Source: Armatimonadota bacterium | Lineage (GTDB): Bacteria > Armatimonadota > Fimbriimonadia > Fimbriimonadales > Fimbriimonadaceae | Reading direction: 5' to 3' | Assembly (NCBI GenBank): GCA_017303935.1 | Contig: JAFLBD010000003.1 | Coordinates: forward strand, 555,692 to 619,691 | DNA: 64,000 nt | Part shown: piece by piece, positions 42,058 through 51,596 of the stretch | How positions within the stretch are numbered: the stretch's first letter is position 1 | How the letters are laid out: every line of letters starts with the position of its first letter | The notes under the pieces: model-generated | What the model was told of the DNA's origin: nothing | Databases searched by the model: none | Seen by the model: only the letters and a program-made list of their open reading frames with translations | Position numbers and translations under genes: made by a program

Positions 42058-42672
42058 TCAGAATCGAGCGTTGACGGCATCCCAATCAATCACTTGCATG
42101 AATGCCTCGATGTACTTCATCCGGGCGGTCTGGAAGTCCAGATAGTACGCGTGCTCATAAACGTCCATCGCCAGCAGCAGAGTGTTGTTCCAGGCTGGGA
42201 AGGTGTCTTGAGCGTCGCCGATGTAGTTGTGAACGCGCTGCTCCGCGTGGTCATAACCCAAGAAAACCCAGCCTCGACCCGCCATGCCGGTGGTCTTCCA
42301 ATCGGCAGCCCAGTTGTCGAAGCTGCCATAAGCTTCCTTGATCAAATCGGCGACCTTGCCGGTCGCTTCGCCGCCTTGACCACCGATGGTGTCGAAGTAC
42401 ACGTTGTGGTTGATCAGCCCGCCGTAAGCAAACGCATAGTTCACCTTTAGCGCGCGCATCTGGCTGAAAATCTGGTTGCCCTTGGAGGGGTCAATCTCCA
42501 TTTCGGCGAGAGCTTTTCGAATCTCGTTGGTCTTGTTGGCGTACCCTTGCCACAGCTTCAAATGCTCATCGTGAGTCTGCTTGCTGATCCCGACGCGTTC
42601 GGTCGAATAGACCTTCGCAGGAATGGCGGATGGGACCTCGACAAGCTTGGGTGAAATGGCTACTTTTTCCAT
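42058..42672 (-). CDS. Superoxide dismutase (Fe/Mn family)
   Basis: This 204-residue enzyme would convert superoxide to oxygen and peroxide. The four metal ligands of Fe/Mn SODs are visible: His in KQTHDEHLKLWQGY (about residue 34-37), His in GLINHNVYF (about 87), Asp and His in LAMDVYEHAYYLDF (about 168 and 172). The N-terminal block is atypical (no H-x-x-x-H-x-x-Y of the classic HHGKHHAAYV), and some surface regions diverge, so metal choice (Fe or Mn) is not predicted. The ATG start lies next to a short divergent gap with a DinB gene. A terminator follows. Confidence 0.9.
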   Translation of the reverse strand: MEKVAISPKLVEVPSAIPAKVYSTERVGISKQTHDEHLKLWQGYANKTNEIRKALAEMEIDPSKGNQIFSQMRALKVNYAFAYGGLINHNVYFDTIGGQGGEATGKVADLIKEAYGSFDNWAADWKTTGMAGRGWVFLGYDHAEQRVHNYIGDAQDTFPAWNNTLLLAMDVYEHAYYLDFQTARMKYIEAFMQVIDWDAVNARF

Positions 42673-42758
42673 AATGTTCCTATTTTAGTAAAGATTGTTT
42701 CTCTTCTGCTCTACGACATTTTGCCCAACAAAATTCGAGCTGTGTGTAAACTGAAGGC

Positions 42759-43232
42759 ATGATTCCCTATCTCGTTTCTGCTCCGCTGAACTCGCTGATC
42801 ACCATCGAGAGGTTGTATAAGCAGTTGCCATCCGGTCGGCTAGATGCCCGAATCGATCCTGATCGGTTCACGCCTCGAGAGATCGCCGCGCACCTCGCGG
42901 ATTGGGAGCCGATCTTGCGGCACCGCATCGAATCCATGCTGAGCGAGGAGAACCCAACTTTGGTGGTCTACGACGAAGGCGAACGCGCGCAACAAAATCG
43001 GTACTGGGAGCAGGATGTCGCCACTTCGCTGCGCACCTTCCGCGCCGAAAGGGAGAAGTCGCACCAGCTCATTTCTGGGCTGAATCGCGAGCAGATGATG
43101 CGACCAGGACTCCATCCCGAACGCGGCCCCCTGACCGTGATGGAGCTGGTTCAGATGCTCTCGGGTCACGACCTGTATCACATCGAGCAGCTCACCGAAG
43201 TCCTCGCCGACGACGCCATCGGCACTTGGTGA
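42759..43232 (+). CDS. DinB-superfamily protein
   Basis: This 157-residue four-helix bundle protein has the metal-binding His residues typical of the DinB/YfiT group: His in REIAAHLADWE (about residue 47) and the pair in SGHDLYHIEQL (about 132-136). Members act as metal-dependent thiol transferases, for example with bacillithiol or mycothiol; the thiol of this organism is unknown. It starts at ATG 42759 with GAAGGC in front. It is divergent from sod, hinting at a redox link, and precedes the GH5-like cassette by 67 bp. Confidence 0.88.
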   Translation: MIPYLVSAPLNSLITIERLYKQLPSGRLDARIDPDRFTPREIAAHLADWEPILRHRIESMLSEENPTLVVYDEGERAQQNRYWEQDVATSLRTFRAEREKSHQLISGLNREQMMRPGLHPERGPLTVMELVQMLSGHDLYHIEQLTEVLADDAIGTW

Positions 43233-43258
43233 AAAATTAATCAAAAAAGTTTTTCAAT

Positions 43259-43367
43259 TGACAGGAAACCGTCTTATAATCCGGACAGGAGTAAAGACAA
43301 TGTCAAATTTACTTAGAACATCACTCATCAGCGCAGTCTCCGTATTCCTGACTGCAGCGGCGTTCGG
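43259..43367 (+). repeat. 109-bp block identical to 61582-61690 (copy A)
   Basis: The block runs from TGACAGGAAACC through the TATAAT box, AGGAG and the ATG at 43300 to the end of the signal peptide (GCGTTCGG). It is identical base for base to 61582-61690. Sequence before it shows only scattered differences for about 20 bp, and sequence after it falls to roughly 80% identity. Confidence 0.95.
43275..43291 (+). promoter_or_regulatory. TATAAT box and ribosome binding site of the GH5-like gene A
   Basis: TATAAT (43275-43280) is a perfect -10 box; the hexamer 17 bp upstream is TTTCAA, a weak -35. AGGAG (43287-43291) lies 8 bp before ATG 43300. Transcription from this box would give a very short leader. 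The same arrangement occurs in copy B. Confidence 0.5.
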
Positions 43368-45021
43368 ACAGGCGAACTCTGAAGAACACGATCCGCTTCC
43401 AGGAAATCTCCAACGAGGGGGTGTGAATATCATAAACGTATGGTCCTGCAACTACCGATACAGTTTGGGACAGCCGGTATACAACACCAAGCGCGCAAAA
43501 GTGATGCTCGATTACGGCGATCCTGGTCATACTTGGCATGATTTTGATCGCATAGCAAGCGACGGAGGCAATAGTTATGTCAGACGATTCGGACATATTA
43601 GAATTGCGATCGATCCGGTGGCATTCGGCGCAGATCACGGCAGCCCAGAGTGCAACTTGTCTGACTGGGGTTGGACTGGCTGGACCACCGCAAATCTTCA
43701 CGGATGGCAGACAGTTAAGCCGTCGGAGAATTTTAAGGAGCTCGCTCGTGACGTCATTGAAGCGAAAGCAAGGGGCCTCGACGTCATCATCGACTTGCAC
43801 CCAATTTACGTCTCTGAATACGATTTCCACAAGCAGTGGTACAACCAGTCGGCTACCAGTTGGCCACGTGGTGGTTTGTACGTCGAAGATCTATGCACTG
43901 CGCAGTCCATCCTACCAATTCACACGGGCGAATCCGTCCATCCTCTACCTCGGTTTTGGAAGAGCTTTGTTTACAACCTTCGGATGAAGCTTGACAGTCT
44001 GTACTTGAACGAGTATCCGTATCTGATTGAGAACACTGAAGAAGAGGCATTTTATCCACTTAAAGGTGTGCATTTCGAAATTCTGAACGAGCCGTTTGTA
44101 AATTTCTATGCGAACAGTGAACCTCGATATTCAGTTGGGTTAGCAAACGGCCATAGCGAGCTTAGCTACAAACAGTGGCGCTACAACATGCTACCGATCT
44201 GGAAGGAATTACAGAATTCGGCGATCAAGGCAATCTATAGCGAAGCGGACCCGAATTACTGCCGGGTTATCGCTACCACATACAATTCTCTGTTTGATAG
44301 TTATGGCGATATTCCAAATCCCGATCCAAACGGTTCAGGCTCATACCAGTTCGAGCCGTTCAAAGCAGAGGACTTCCCTCCTGGCATGGATTATGCTAGG
44401 AGAGTCATTTATGCGTTCCATCCGTATTTGCCTTTCCATTACACCCATCCACATGTCGCATCCTTCCCCCCAATTAGTAGTAGAACCTACTATAAGCTCA
44501 GAGACTATGTGAATAGTTTTGAGAATCTTGCTTACCCTAGAAAGTATAAAGACAATATATTAAAGGATGATCCTACGCCGAACGAGGATCCACATCAAAC
44601 ATATATCATTGTCAATAATTGGAGAAAGAACTACGATGTTCCAATGATAGCGACAGAGTTTGGAGCAAGATCCGACGGCGTGCCCGGAAATGACTTCGGT
44701 GTAGACGGACAGCCAACGGCTCCGGTGGGATCACAGCGCGCGATTGAATGGAATATGAGAGACTTCTACCACTACGATATGCGTAAGCTGATGAACAAAG
44801 ATGCTTGTGGCTGGACCATGTTCGACTACATCGGTAAATGGGGCGCGATGACGAATAGGTACTTGGATTGGTTTAAAGTGCCAGCAAATACGCCTCCTCC
44901 TTACCCGGATATTGAAGAACTCTTCGTCCGTGGTGCTAGGAATGATTACGGCGAATTGGACCAGGCAATGGTCCAAGCACTCTTCGGAGATTACAGGCCT
45001 GATGAGGATTATTGGCCGTAA
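43300..45021 (+). CDS. Secreted GH5-like glycoside hydrolase (copy A)
   Basis: This 573-residue protein has a signal peptide (LLRTSLISAVSVFLTAAAFG) and a (beta/alpha)8-type clan GH-A domain. Landmarks fitting glycoside hydrolase family 5 are FGHIRIAIDP with the conserved Arg, LDVIIDLHPIY, HFEILNEPF with acid/base Glu264, FHPYLPFHYTH, IATEFGARSD with nucleophile Glu453 and GWTMFDYIGKWG with an aromatic substrate-binding Trp. It probably cleaves a beta-glucan-type polysaccharide outside the cytoplasm, but the substrate is not predictable. No PEP-CTERM tail is present. Four bp downstream begins a HAF-repeat PEP-CTERM gene. Codon use is more AT-rich than in the neighbours. A paralogue is at 61623. 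Confidence 0.85.
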   Translation: MSNLLRTSLISAVSVFLTAAAFGQANSEEHDPLPGNLQRGGVNIINVWSCNYRYSLGQPVYNTKRAKVMLDYGDPGHTWHDFDRIASDGGNSYVRRFGHIRIAIDPVAFGADHGSPECNLSDWGWTGWTTANLHGWQTVKPSENFKELARDVIEAKARGLDVIIDLHPIYVSEYDFHKQWYNQSATSWPRGGLYVEDLCTAQSILPIHTGESVHPLPRFWKSFVYNLRMKLDSLYLNEYPYLIENTEEEAFYPLKGVHFEILNEPFVNFYANSEPRYSVGLANGHSELSYKQWRYNMLPIWKELQNSAIKAIYSEADPNYCRVIATTYNSLFDSYGDIPNPDPNGSGSYQFEPFKAEDFPPGMDYARRVIYAFHPYLPFHYTHPHVASFPPISSRTYYKLRDYVNSFENLAYPRKYKDNILKDDPTPNEDPHQTYIIVNNWRKNYDVPMIATEFGARSDGVPGNDFGVDGQPTAPVGSQRAIEWNMRDFYHYDMRKLMNKDACGWTMFDYIGKWGAMTNRYLDWFKVPANTPPPYPDIEELFVRGARNDYGELDQAMVQALFGDYRPDEDYWP

Positions 45022-45025
45022 CTTT

Positions 45026-46108
45026 ATGAATAAGCTCTTGATCACTTCTGCGATGACCGCTGGCCTTCTGGCCAGTGGTCAAGCCATCACTTGGACGATG
45101 CAGTCTATCGCCGTCCCCGGAGCTTCCAATAATCTCCGGATTACCGCATTCAATAGCCAGAGCACGATGGTGATTCGTGACGACAATAACGGCAACATCT
45201 ACAAAAGACTAAGCAATGGCCAAATCACGCAGTTTATTGCGCCAATTCGATTTGCTAGTGCAGACGCAATAAACGAATACGGAGATATTGCGGTCACGGG
45301 AACCGATAATTCAACAAACCCTTCAACTCCCTATGTAAAAATGTGGAATGCAAATGGGTCGATTGAGAACTGGAGCTATCCTATTCCGCCCGGAACAGGA
45401 GCATCGCTTACACTCCTAGGGCTAAATGAAACGCGGCAAGCGGTGGGGTACGGTGTTAGATTTTCGCCCGATATGTACGGCGCGTGTGCATCATACTCCC
45501 CGACTTCAAGCATGGTTTTGACCGATCTTGGAGGAAGTTTTGCCAAAGATATCTCGAACGATGGCACCATTGTCGGGATGAACGAGTACCGCCCGGGCAC
45601 CTGGGACCTCGCAGGTAACTACACAGCACTCCCCTTGCCCGTCGGCGATACGTCCGGCGCAGCCCATGTCATCACCGAGTCTGGATACATTGCCGGATAC
45701 ACCAGGAGCGGTTCGCAGTTCTACATGACGATCTGGTCGAAGTCCACTCGGCAAGTGCTATATCACATCCCGGCATATGTTTCTGGCGCAGTCGGAGCCT
45801 ACTTCGTTTATGGCATGTCGATGAACGAGCACATGGACGTGGTTTACAGGGGTGCAAATGGTGGCAAGTTCTGGAGCGCGGGAACCGGTGTGGTTGACCT
45901 ACGTACCAGCATCACCAATCCAGTTTCAGGAATCACGTACGCTTCAAGTTTGAAGATCAATGATAATAGAGAGATCGTCGGAGGATATGCCGTCGGTTCA
46001 ACATCCTACAACAACGTCCTCTACACCCCAGTCCCAGAACCTTCCGAGTTCGCGGTGATGGGCATCGGGATCGTCGGCCTACTCCTGGCCCGAAGAAGAA
46101 AGAAGTAA
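45026..46108 (+). CDS. HAF-repeat PEP-CTERM protein (copy A)
   Basis: This 360-residue exported protein from ATG 45026 has a signal peptide (MNKLLITSAMTAGLLASGQA) and a C-terminal VPEPSEF motif, hydrophobic segment and ARRRKK end. The mature part carries repeats of the pattern I-N-x-x-G-x-I-V-G (NEYGDIAVTG, NETRQAVGYG, SNDGTIVGMN, TESGYIAGYT, NDNREIVGGY) about 40-60 residues apart, typical of the HAF family and suggesting a beta-propeller. It follows the GH5-like gene by 4 bp and probably forms an operon with it. It may act as a surface-bound carbohydrate binder; the function is unproven. Confidence 0.85.
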   Translation: MNKLLITSAMTAGLLASGQAITWTMQSIAVPGASNNLRITAFNSQSTMVIRDDNNGNIYKRLSNGQITQFIAPIRFASADAINEYGDIAVTGTDNSTNPSTPYVKMWNANGSIENWSYPIPPGTGASLTLLGLNETRQAVGYGVRFSPDMYGACASYSPTSSMVLTDLGGSFAKDISNDGTIVGMNEYRPGTWDLAGNYTALPLPVGDTSGAAHVITESGYIAGYTRSGSQFYMTIWSKSTRQVLYHIPAYVSGAVGAYFVYGMSMNEHMDVVYRGANGGKFWSAGTGVVDLRTSITNPVSGITYASSLKINDNREIVGGYAVGSTSYNNVLYTPVPEPSEFAVMGIGIVGLLLARRRKK

Positions 46109-46167
46109 CATACCGGGCGGATTGTCCTTCAGGATGACCCTGTGATAGGAATGCAGAGTATGACTGG

Positions 46168-47939
<1,772 letters not shown>

Positions 47940-48006
47940 TTAGATTGTACCGGGAGCCGGTTGCTGACGAAACAGTTCCCATAATTCGCGTAAAATACGA
48001 AGAGGC

Positions 48007-48714
48007 ATGGCTACCGCACTTGCAAAAGAGAACTATTTACTCCACAAGCTTCATTCGCTTTCTGGAGTGGTCCCGGTTGGGTTCTATATGGTCCAGCACC
48101 TGACGCTGAACACCTTCAGCCTGGGTGGACCGAAGTACTTTGATGGTGTTTTGCACTTTTTCGAGAGCATGCCGAAGCACATTTTGCTCGCTTTGGAAAT
48201 TGGCGCGATCTGGATTCCGCTTGCCTTCCACGCGATCTATGGATTCTTCATTGCTCGTCGCGGCGTGCCAAATCTTTCTAACGCCGCCTACAAGTACCGC
48301 GAGAACTACTACTACACGCTCCAGCGAGTGAGCGGTTTGTTCTTGTTGCTGTTTCTTGCCTATCACTGGATCAGCACAACCGCGGTGAAGATGGCCACGA
48401 ATAGCATCGCTCACATCGAATACGCCGCCTGGGCACCGAAGCTTTTGGCCAATGGCGGAATCGTCTTGCTGGTTTATATCTTAGGGACTCTGGCCGCGAG
48501 CTACCACCTGGCCTATGGCATATGGATGTTCTGCATTCGATGGGGCATCACGGTCAGCGAAACCTCTCAGATGCGAATGCAGAAGTTCAGCACCGCCTTC
48601 TTTGTCGTGCTCTGCTTGCTTTCGTGGAGCGCTTTGGGCGGATTCTTGATGTACAAGACCGCTCCTAAGGAAGAAGTTCGGACGGTCTACGTCCACCCTT
48701 CGCAGATCGTTTAG
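48007..48714 (+). CDS. sdhC: Succinate dehydrogenase cytochrome b558 subunit (SdhC)
   Basis: The 235-residue protein belongs to the single-subunit b558 type of membrane anchor of succinate dehydrogenase/fumarate reductase. It has five membrane helices (about 20-38, 60-82, 100-122, 150-172, 198-218), with axial haem His candidates in FYMVQHLTLN, AFHAIYG, AYHWIST and ASYHLAYG. SdhA and SdhB normally follow in the same operon, but the next gene is on the opposite strand, so they must lie elsewhere. It starts at ATG 48007 with AGAGGC in front. Confidence 0.9.
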   Translation: MATALAKENYLLHKLHSLSGVVPVGFYMVQHLTLNTFSLGGPKYFDGVLHFFESMPKHILLALEIGAIWIPLAFHAIYGFFIARRGVPNLSNAAYKYRENYYYTLQRVSGLFLLLFLAYHWISTTAVKMATNSIAHIEYAAWAPKLLANGGIVLLVYILGTLAASYHLAYGIWMFCIRWGITVSETSQMRMQKFSTAFFVVLCLLSWSALGGFLMYKTAPKEEVRTVYVHPSQIV

Positions 48715-48716
48715 GA

Positions 48717-49358
48717 TTACTTTCGGACGATTCTCATGTCGCCTCGCTCGATTACGAGCGGGGCGCCTTTGTCATCGACCACCGTGCGGGCCGATCCTCC
48801 ACCTCGTTCGATCACGATCTCGTGCCCAGCGACGGACTTTCCTGCGAGTTTGATGCTGACGGGTCCGTTGTAGGTGCTGGTTTCGAGCATCCATTGGAAG
48901 TCGTTGAGGTCGAAAACGTATGCCGATGCTCGGTCGCCTTTCTTCGGCTTGATCGTGTCGAACCAGAAAATCGATGCATTGCTCTGAGGCGCGCGGTCGC
49001 TGATTGGCACCGATTTGGGTACCGGGGTTTTGCTTCCTGTCGCTTCGATCTTGGCGGCGGTGGATGAAAGTTCAGCGACGATCAACTTGCGGTCCGTGCC
49101 TTGAACGGTTTCTTGGATCTTGCGGGTGGCGGAGCCATCGCTCGCGTAAATTGTCTCTTGCCGCACCCGAGCTTCTTTGCCCAAACTCTTCAGCACCATC
49201 GTCGAAATGACTTGACGCTGACCGTTTTCGAGCGACCTCAACGTATATTCCGCCGTGCCGATCTGTGAATCGGAGAGCAAGACGTTGTAGGCGAACTTGC
49301 GCTCTACCGCGGGCGAGGTCTGCATCATGATGGCGACGAGTAAAGGCGTGATTGGCAT
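48717..49358 (-). CDS. Exported protein of unknown function
   Basis: The family is not clearly recognised. The 213-residue protein has a short hydrophobic start (MPITPLLVAIMMQTSPA), probably a signal peptide, and a beta-rich body: KFAYNVLLSDSQIGTAEYTLR, QVISTMVLKSL, a Thr/Ser-rich middle and DRASAYVFDLNDFQWMLETSTYNGP. The alternation of lipid-facing-type strands resembles DUF6134-like or LolA/B-like half-barrel proteins that bind lipids or sit on the periplasmic side. The gene lies 6 bp downstream of the FAD oxidoreductase on the same strand, so a shared transcript is likely, and it is convergent with sdhC. Confidence 0.6.
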   Translation of the reverse strand: MPITPLLVAIMMQTSPAVERKFAYNVLLSDSQIGTAEYTLRSLENGQRQVISTMVLKSLGKEARVRQETIYASDGSATRKIQETVQGTDRKLIVAELSSTAAKIEATGSKTPVPKSVPISDRAPQSNASIFWFDTIKPKKGDRASAYVFDLNDFQWMLETSTYNGPVSIKLAGKSVAGHEIVIERGGGSARTVVDDKGAPLVIERGDMRIVRK

Positions 49359-49364
49359 GGCGAG

Positions 49365-50348
49365 TTAGGCAAATTCCTTGATAAGTCGTTCGGCGGCGAG
49401 AATTCCAGTTTCAAAGGCGAGTTCGACACGTGCCCCCATGATTCCATCTCCCGCCACGATCATTCGGCTGTTGAGTGGGTTGGCAGAATCGAAGGTGGCC
49501 GTCGTTTCGGCCTGTGCGAATCTCCACCGCTTCACTTGTGAGACGACTGGCGCGGCAAACGGTTTTCCATAAACGCGCTCGATGGCAGAGATCGCTTCTC
49601 GGGTGATTTCGTGATCGCTATCTTCGAAGTGGGTGCTGCTGTATTGCGCGCCGAACTGGACGACAAACGCCGTGTGCCCTTCTGGAGCACGACCGGCGCA
49701 CTTAGCTGATTCGACGCTGATCCAGACAACGCTACTTCGCTGATCGGAATCGACTAGGGCGTGATATTTGAGCTCTGGCAGTTCTTCGGCATAGCCGAGC
49801 ATCACGCAAAGACAGGTTCGGTAGCGAACGTTGCGCAGATGCCTTTGCTCCTTTGAGTTGAGCAGAAGTGCTTGCACTTGCGGTATTGGGCATGTGAGCA
49901 CGAGAGCATCATAGGATTCTCCGTCGACAACGTATCCATTGTCGGCCACGATTTGCTTCACTTCGGTGCTTGTGCGAACATCCAGGCCGTCCGCCATGAG
50001 CTTGGCGAAATCGGCAATTCCCGCACTATATATATAGCGATCGATTTTCATCTTCGCCGGATCGCCTGGCGAAGTGCGTCCATAGGCGACTGTCCACACT
50101 GGCCGCTCAATTTTTTGAAGGCCGTCTTGAGGAAGAAGATTGAAAAGATATTTCTCGATCGTTCGCCCTCGCGGTGCAATGCTGGTCGCTCCAAAATCGA
50201 AAATGTAGTCCCCAAGGGTTCGCGTCGCCACTCGACCGCCGACTGATTTGGACTTTTCGAGGACAACTGGAGTGTGTCCTGCCTCAGCAAGTCGTCTCGC
50301 TGCCGCAAGGCCCGCGACTCCTGCTCCGACGATTGCGATCCTACTCAT
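49365..50348 (-). CDS. FAD-dependent oxidoreductase, renalase-like
   Basis: This 327-residue flavoprotein has the N-terminal dinucleotide motif IAIVGAGVAGLAAARRLAEAGHTPVVLEKSKSVGGRVATR (GxGxxG and the GGRxxT motif of amine-oxidase-type proteins) and a C-terminal FAD block MIVAGDGIMGARVELAFETGILAA. It resembles bacterial renalase-like NAD(P)/FAD oxidoreductases; the substrate is unknown. ATG 50348 is chosen because the longer frame to 50393 adds residues before the dinucleotide-binding strand that no homologue needs. It precedes the exported protein gene. Confidence 0.88.
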   Translation of the reverse strand: MSRIAIVGAGVAGLAAARRLAEAGHTPVVLEKSKSVGGRVATRTLGDYIFDFGATSIAPRGRTIEKYLFNLLPQDGLQKIERPVWTVAYGRTSPGDPAKMKIDRYIYSAGIADFAKLMADGLDVRTSTEVKQIVADNGYVVDGESYDALVLTCPIPQVQALLLNSKEQRHLRNVRYRTCLCVMLGYAEELPELKYHALVDSDQRSSVVWISVESAKCAGRAPEGHTAFVVQFGAQYSSTHFEDSDHEITREAISAIERVYGKPFAAPVVSQVKRWRFAQAETTATFDSANPLNSRMIVAGDGIMGARVELAFETGILAAERLIKEFA

Positions 50349-50586
50349 ACAGCGTTTTGCCCCGAAATCAGGTGCATTTTTGGCCCATTTCAAGGCCCTT
50401 GCACCATCAAATTGGTTTTACCTTGAATTGTACGGGGGCCATTTGAGCGTTCTGCGGATGCGCGAGGAGCAAAATCAACCTGGTAAAGGTACGGTATTTG
50501 GGACCTCGATATGGGCCAAATTGAACAATTTTGAACCTGAGTGCAATTGTTGTAGTCAAAAAGTGCGAAAGGACTTTTGAAAACCC
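50349..50586. other. Gap upstream of the tandem PEP-CTERM genes, nothing coding
   Basis: No gene is supported in this part of the 362-bp gap. It contains ACAATT and AATTGT separated by about 14 bp (50525-50550, a loose inverted repeat), one TTTGAACCT box (50530-50538) and AT-rich sequence. The promoter follows at 50587. Confidence 0.5.
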
Positions 50587-50615
50587 TTGTCGGTTGGCAT
50601 GGTCCCTGCTATAAT
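50587..50615 (+). promoter_or_regulatory. Promoter of PEP-CTERM paralogue 1
   Basis: TTGTCG (50587-50592) and TATAAT (50610-50615) are 17 bp apart, a strong housekeeping-type promoter. It leaves a leader of about 88 bases before the ATG at 50711 with AGAGG as ribosome binding site. Confidence 0.75.
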
Positions 50616-50710
50616 GGGACTTGATGTAGGAGATCGGCTGTAGGCCACGGGCTGAAAGCTGTGAAGCCTTCTCAGTCCTAATCCTTATCTTAGAGGTAGA
50701 GGTGGTAAAT

Positions 50711-51403
50711 ATGAACATTCGAAATATCGCTCTCGTTGCTGGCATCGTTATGGTCGGTGCAGCCAACGCTCAATCGTTCGAGCTGAAAGCCGGTGCAGGC
50801 GCGACGCTCTCTGGCACAACTTTCACAGTCGGCGCAACCGGTCCTTTCACAGTTGAACTGTGGTTGAACACTGGTTCAGCTGCAACGTCAATCACTTCGA
50901 TTAACTTCGCTCTCGCTTTTGGAAACGCTGTTGGTTCCGGTACTTCCGCAACCCCAGCTGCTACAAACAAGCTCCAATTCGTTAGCGCTGCTTACGCAGG
51001 TGACGGCCTTGCTGCATTCGGCACTCAATTGGGTACCGCATTCCAAGTCCGAGGCGCTGCTGCTACCATTGCATCGGGTGCTAACTACACGAACAATCCT
51101 TATCCAATCGTTGTCAATAACGCTCGAGGCGCAGCTTCGGCACAAAACATTGCTGGCGGTTCGTTCAAGCTTGCTTCGTACACCTTTAACCACTCCTTGG
51201 CTGCTAACACCAGCGCAGTTGACGTTCTGTTCGCTGCAAACCAAGGTGGCACAGGTTCTGCACAGAACGGTGCTTCGGGTATCACCGGTTCGCGATTCGG
51301 TTCGGTTAAGTACAGCGTTCAAGCAGTACCAGAACCAGGCACTATGCTTGCTCTCGCTGCAGGCCTCAGCGCAATCGCTGCTCGCCGACGCAACAAGAAG
51401 TAA
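50711..51403 (+). CDS. PEP-CTERM protein, tandem paralogue 1
   Basis: This 230-residue exported protein has a signal peptide (MNIRNIALVAGIVMVGAANA) and the C-terminal tail VPEPGTMLALAAGLSAIAARRRNKK. The mature domain (about 25-200) starts QSFELKAGAG and is Ala/Thr/Asn/Gly-rich with beta pattern (FTVELWLNTGSAATSI, VRGAAATI, NPYPIVVNNARGA, YTFNHSLAANT). It closely matches the next gene along its whole length. In other bacteria such small PEP-CTERM proteins are surface-associated; the ligand is unknown. ATG 50711 has AGAGGTGG upstream. Confidence 0.92.
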   Translation: MNIRNIALVAGIVMVGAANAQSFELKAGAGATLSGTTFTVGATGPFTVELWLNTGSAATSITSINFALAFGNAVGSGTSATPAATNKLQFVSAAYAGDGLAAFGTQLGTAFQVRGAAATIASGANYTNNPYPIVVNNARGAASAQNIAGGSFKLASYTFNHSLAANTSAVDVLFAANQGGTGSAQNGASGITGSRFGSVKYSVQAVPEPGTMLALAAGLSAIAARRRNKK

Positions 51404-51433
51404 GTCCTTTCTTTTACATCTTGGAAAGTTGAA

Positions 51434-51464
51434 AATTGGACCGCCTCGGCGGTCCAATTTTTTT
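51434..51464 (+). terminator. Terminator of PEP-CTERM paralogue 1
   Basis: ATTGGACCGC and GCGGTCCAAT pair around loop CTCG, followed by TTTTTTT. The stem is nearly the same as that after paralogue 2. Confidence 0.93.
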
Positions 51465-51495
51465 GTGCAGATTTTCAAAAAGCTAGCTAGAAAAT

Positions 51496-51524
51496 TTGCC
51501 AGAATGATTGTTTTCTGATATGAT
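51496..51524 (+). promoter_or_regulatory. Promoter of PEP-CTERM paralogue 2
   Basis: TTGCCA (51496-51501) and TATGAT (51519-51524) are 17 bp apart. The leader to the ATG at 51597 is about 65 bases, ending TAGGAGAACTTA. Confidence 0.65.
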
Positions 51525-51596
51525 GATGTTAGCAGTAGATCTTGGAGAGGGCGAAATTGTCGCCAAAACGATCTAAAGCTAATGTAGGAGAACTTA

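Noticed and set aside
43258..43280. TTGACA just before TATAAT in copy A as a -35 box
   Set aside because: The spacing is only 11 bp, and copy B reads ATGACA at the same place, so the match is accidental; the hexamer at 17 bp is TTTCAA in both copies.
50616..50710. Riboswitch in the leader of PEP-CTERM paralogue 1
   Set aside because: I could not match any known riboswitch core, and no terminator hairpin lies between promoter and start codon.
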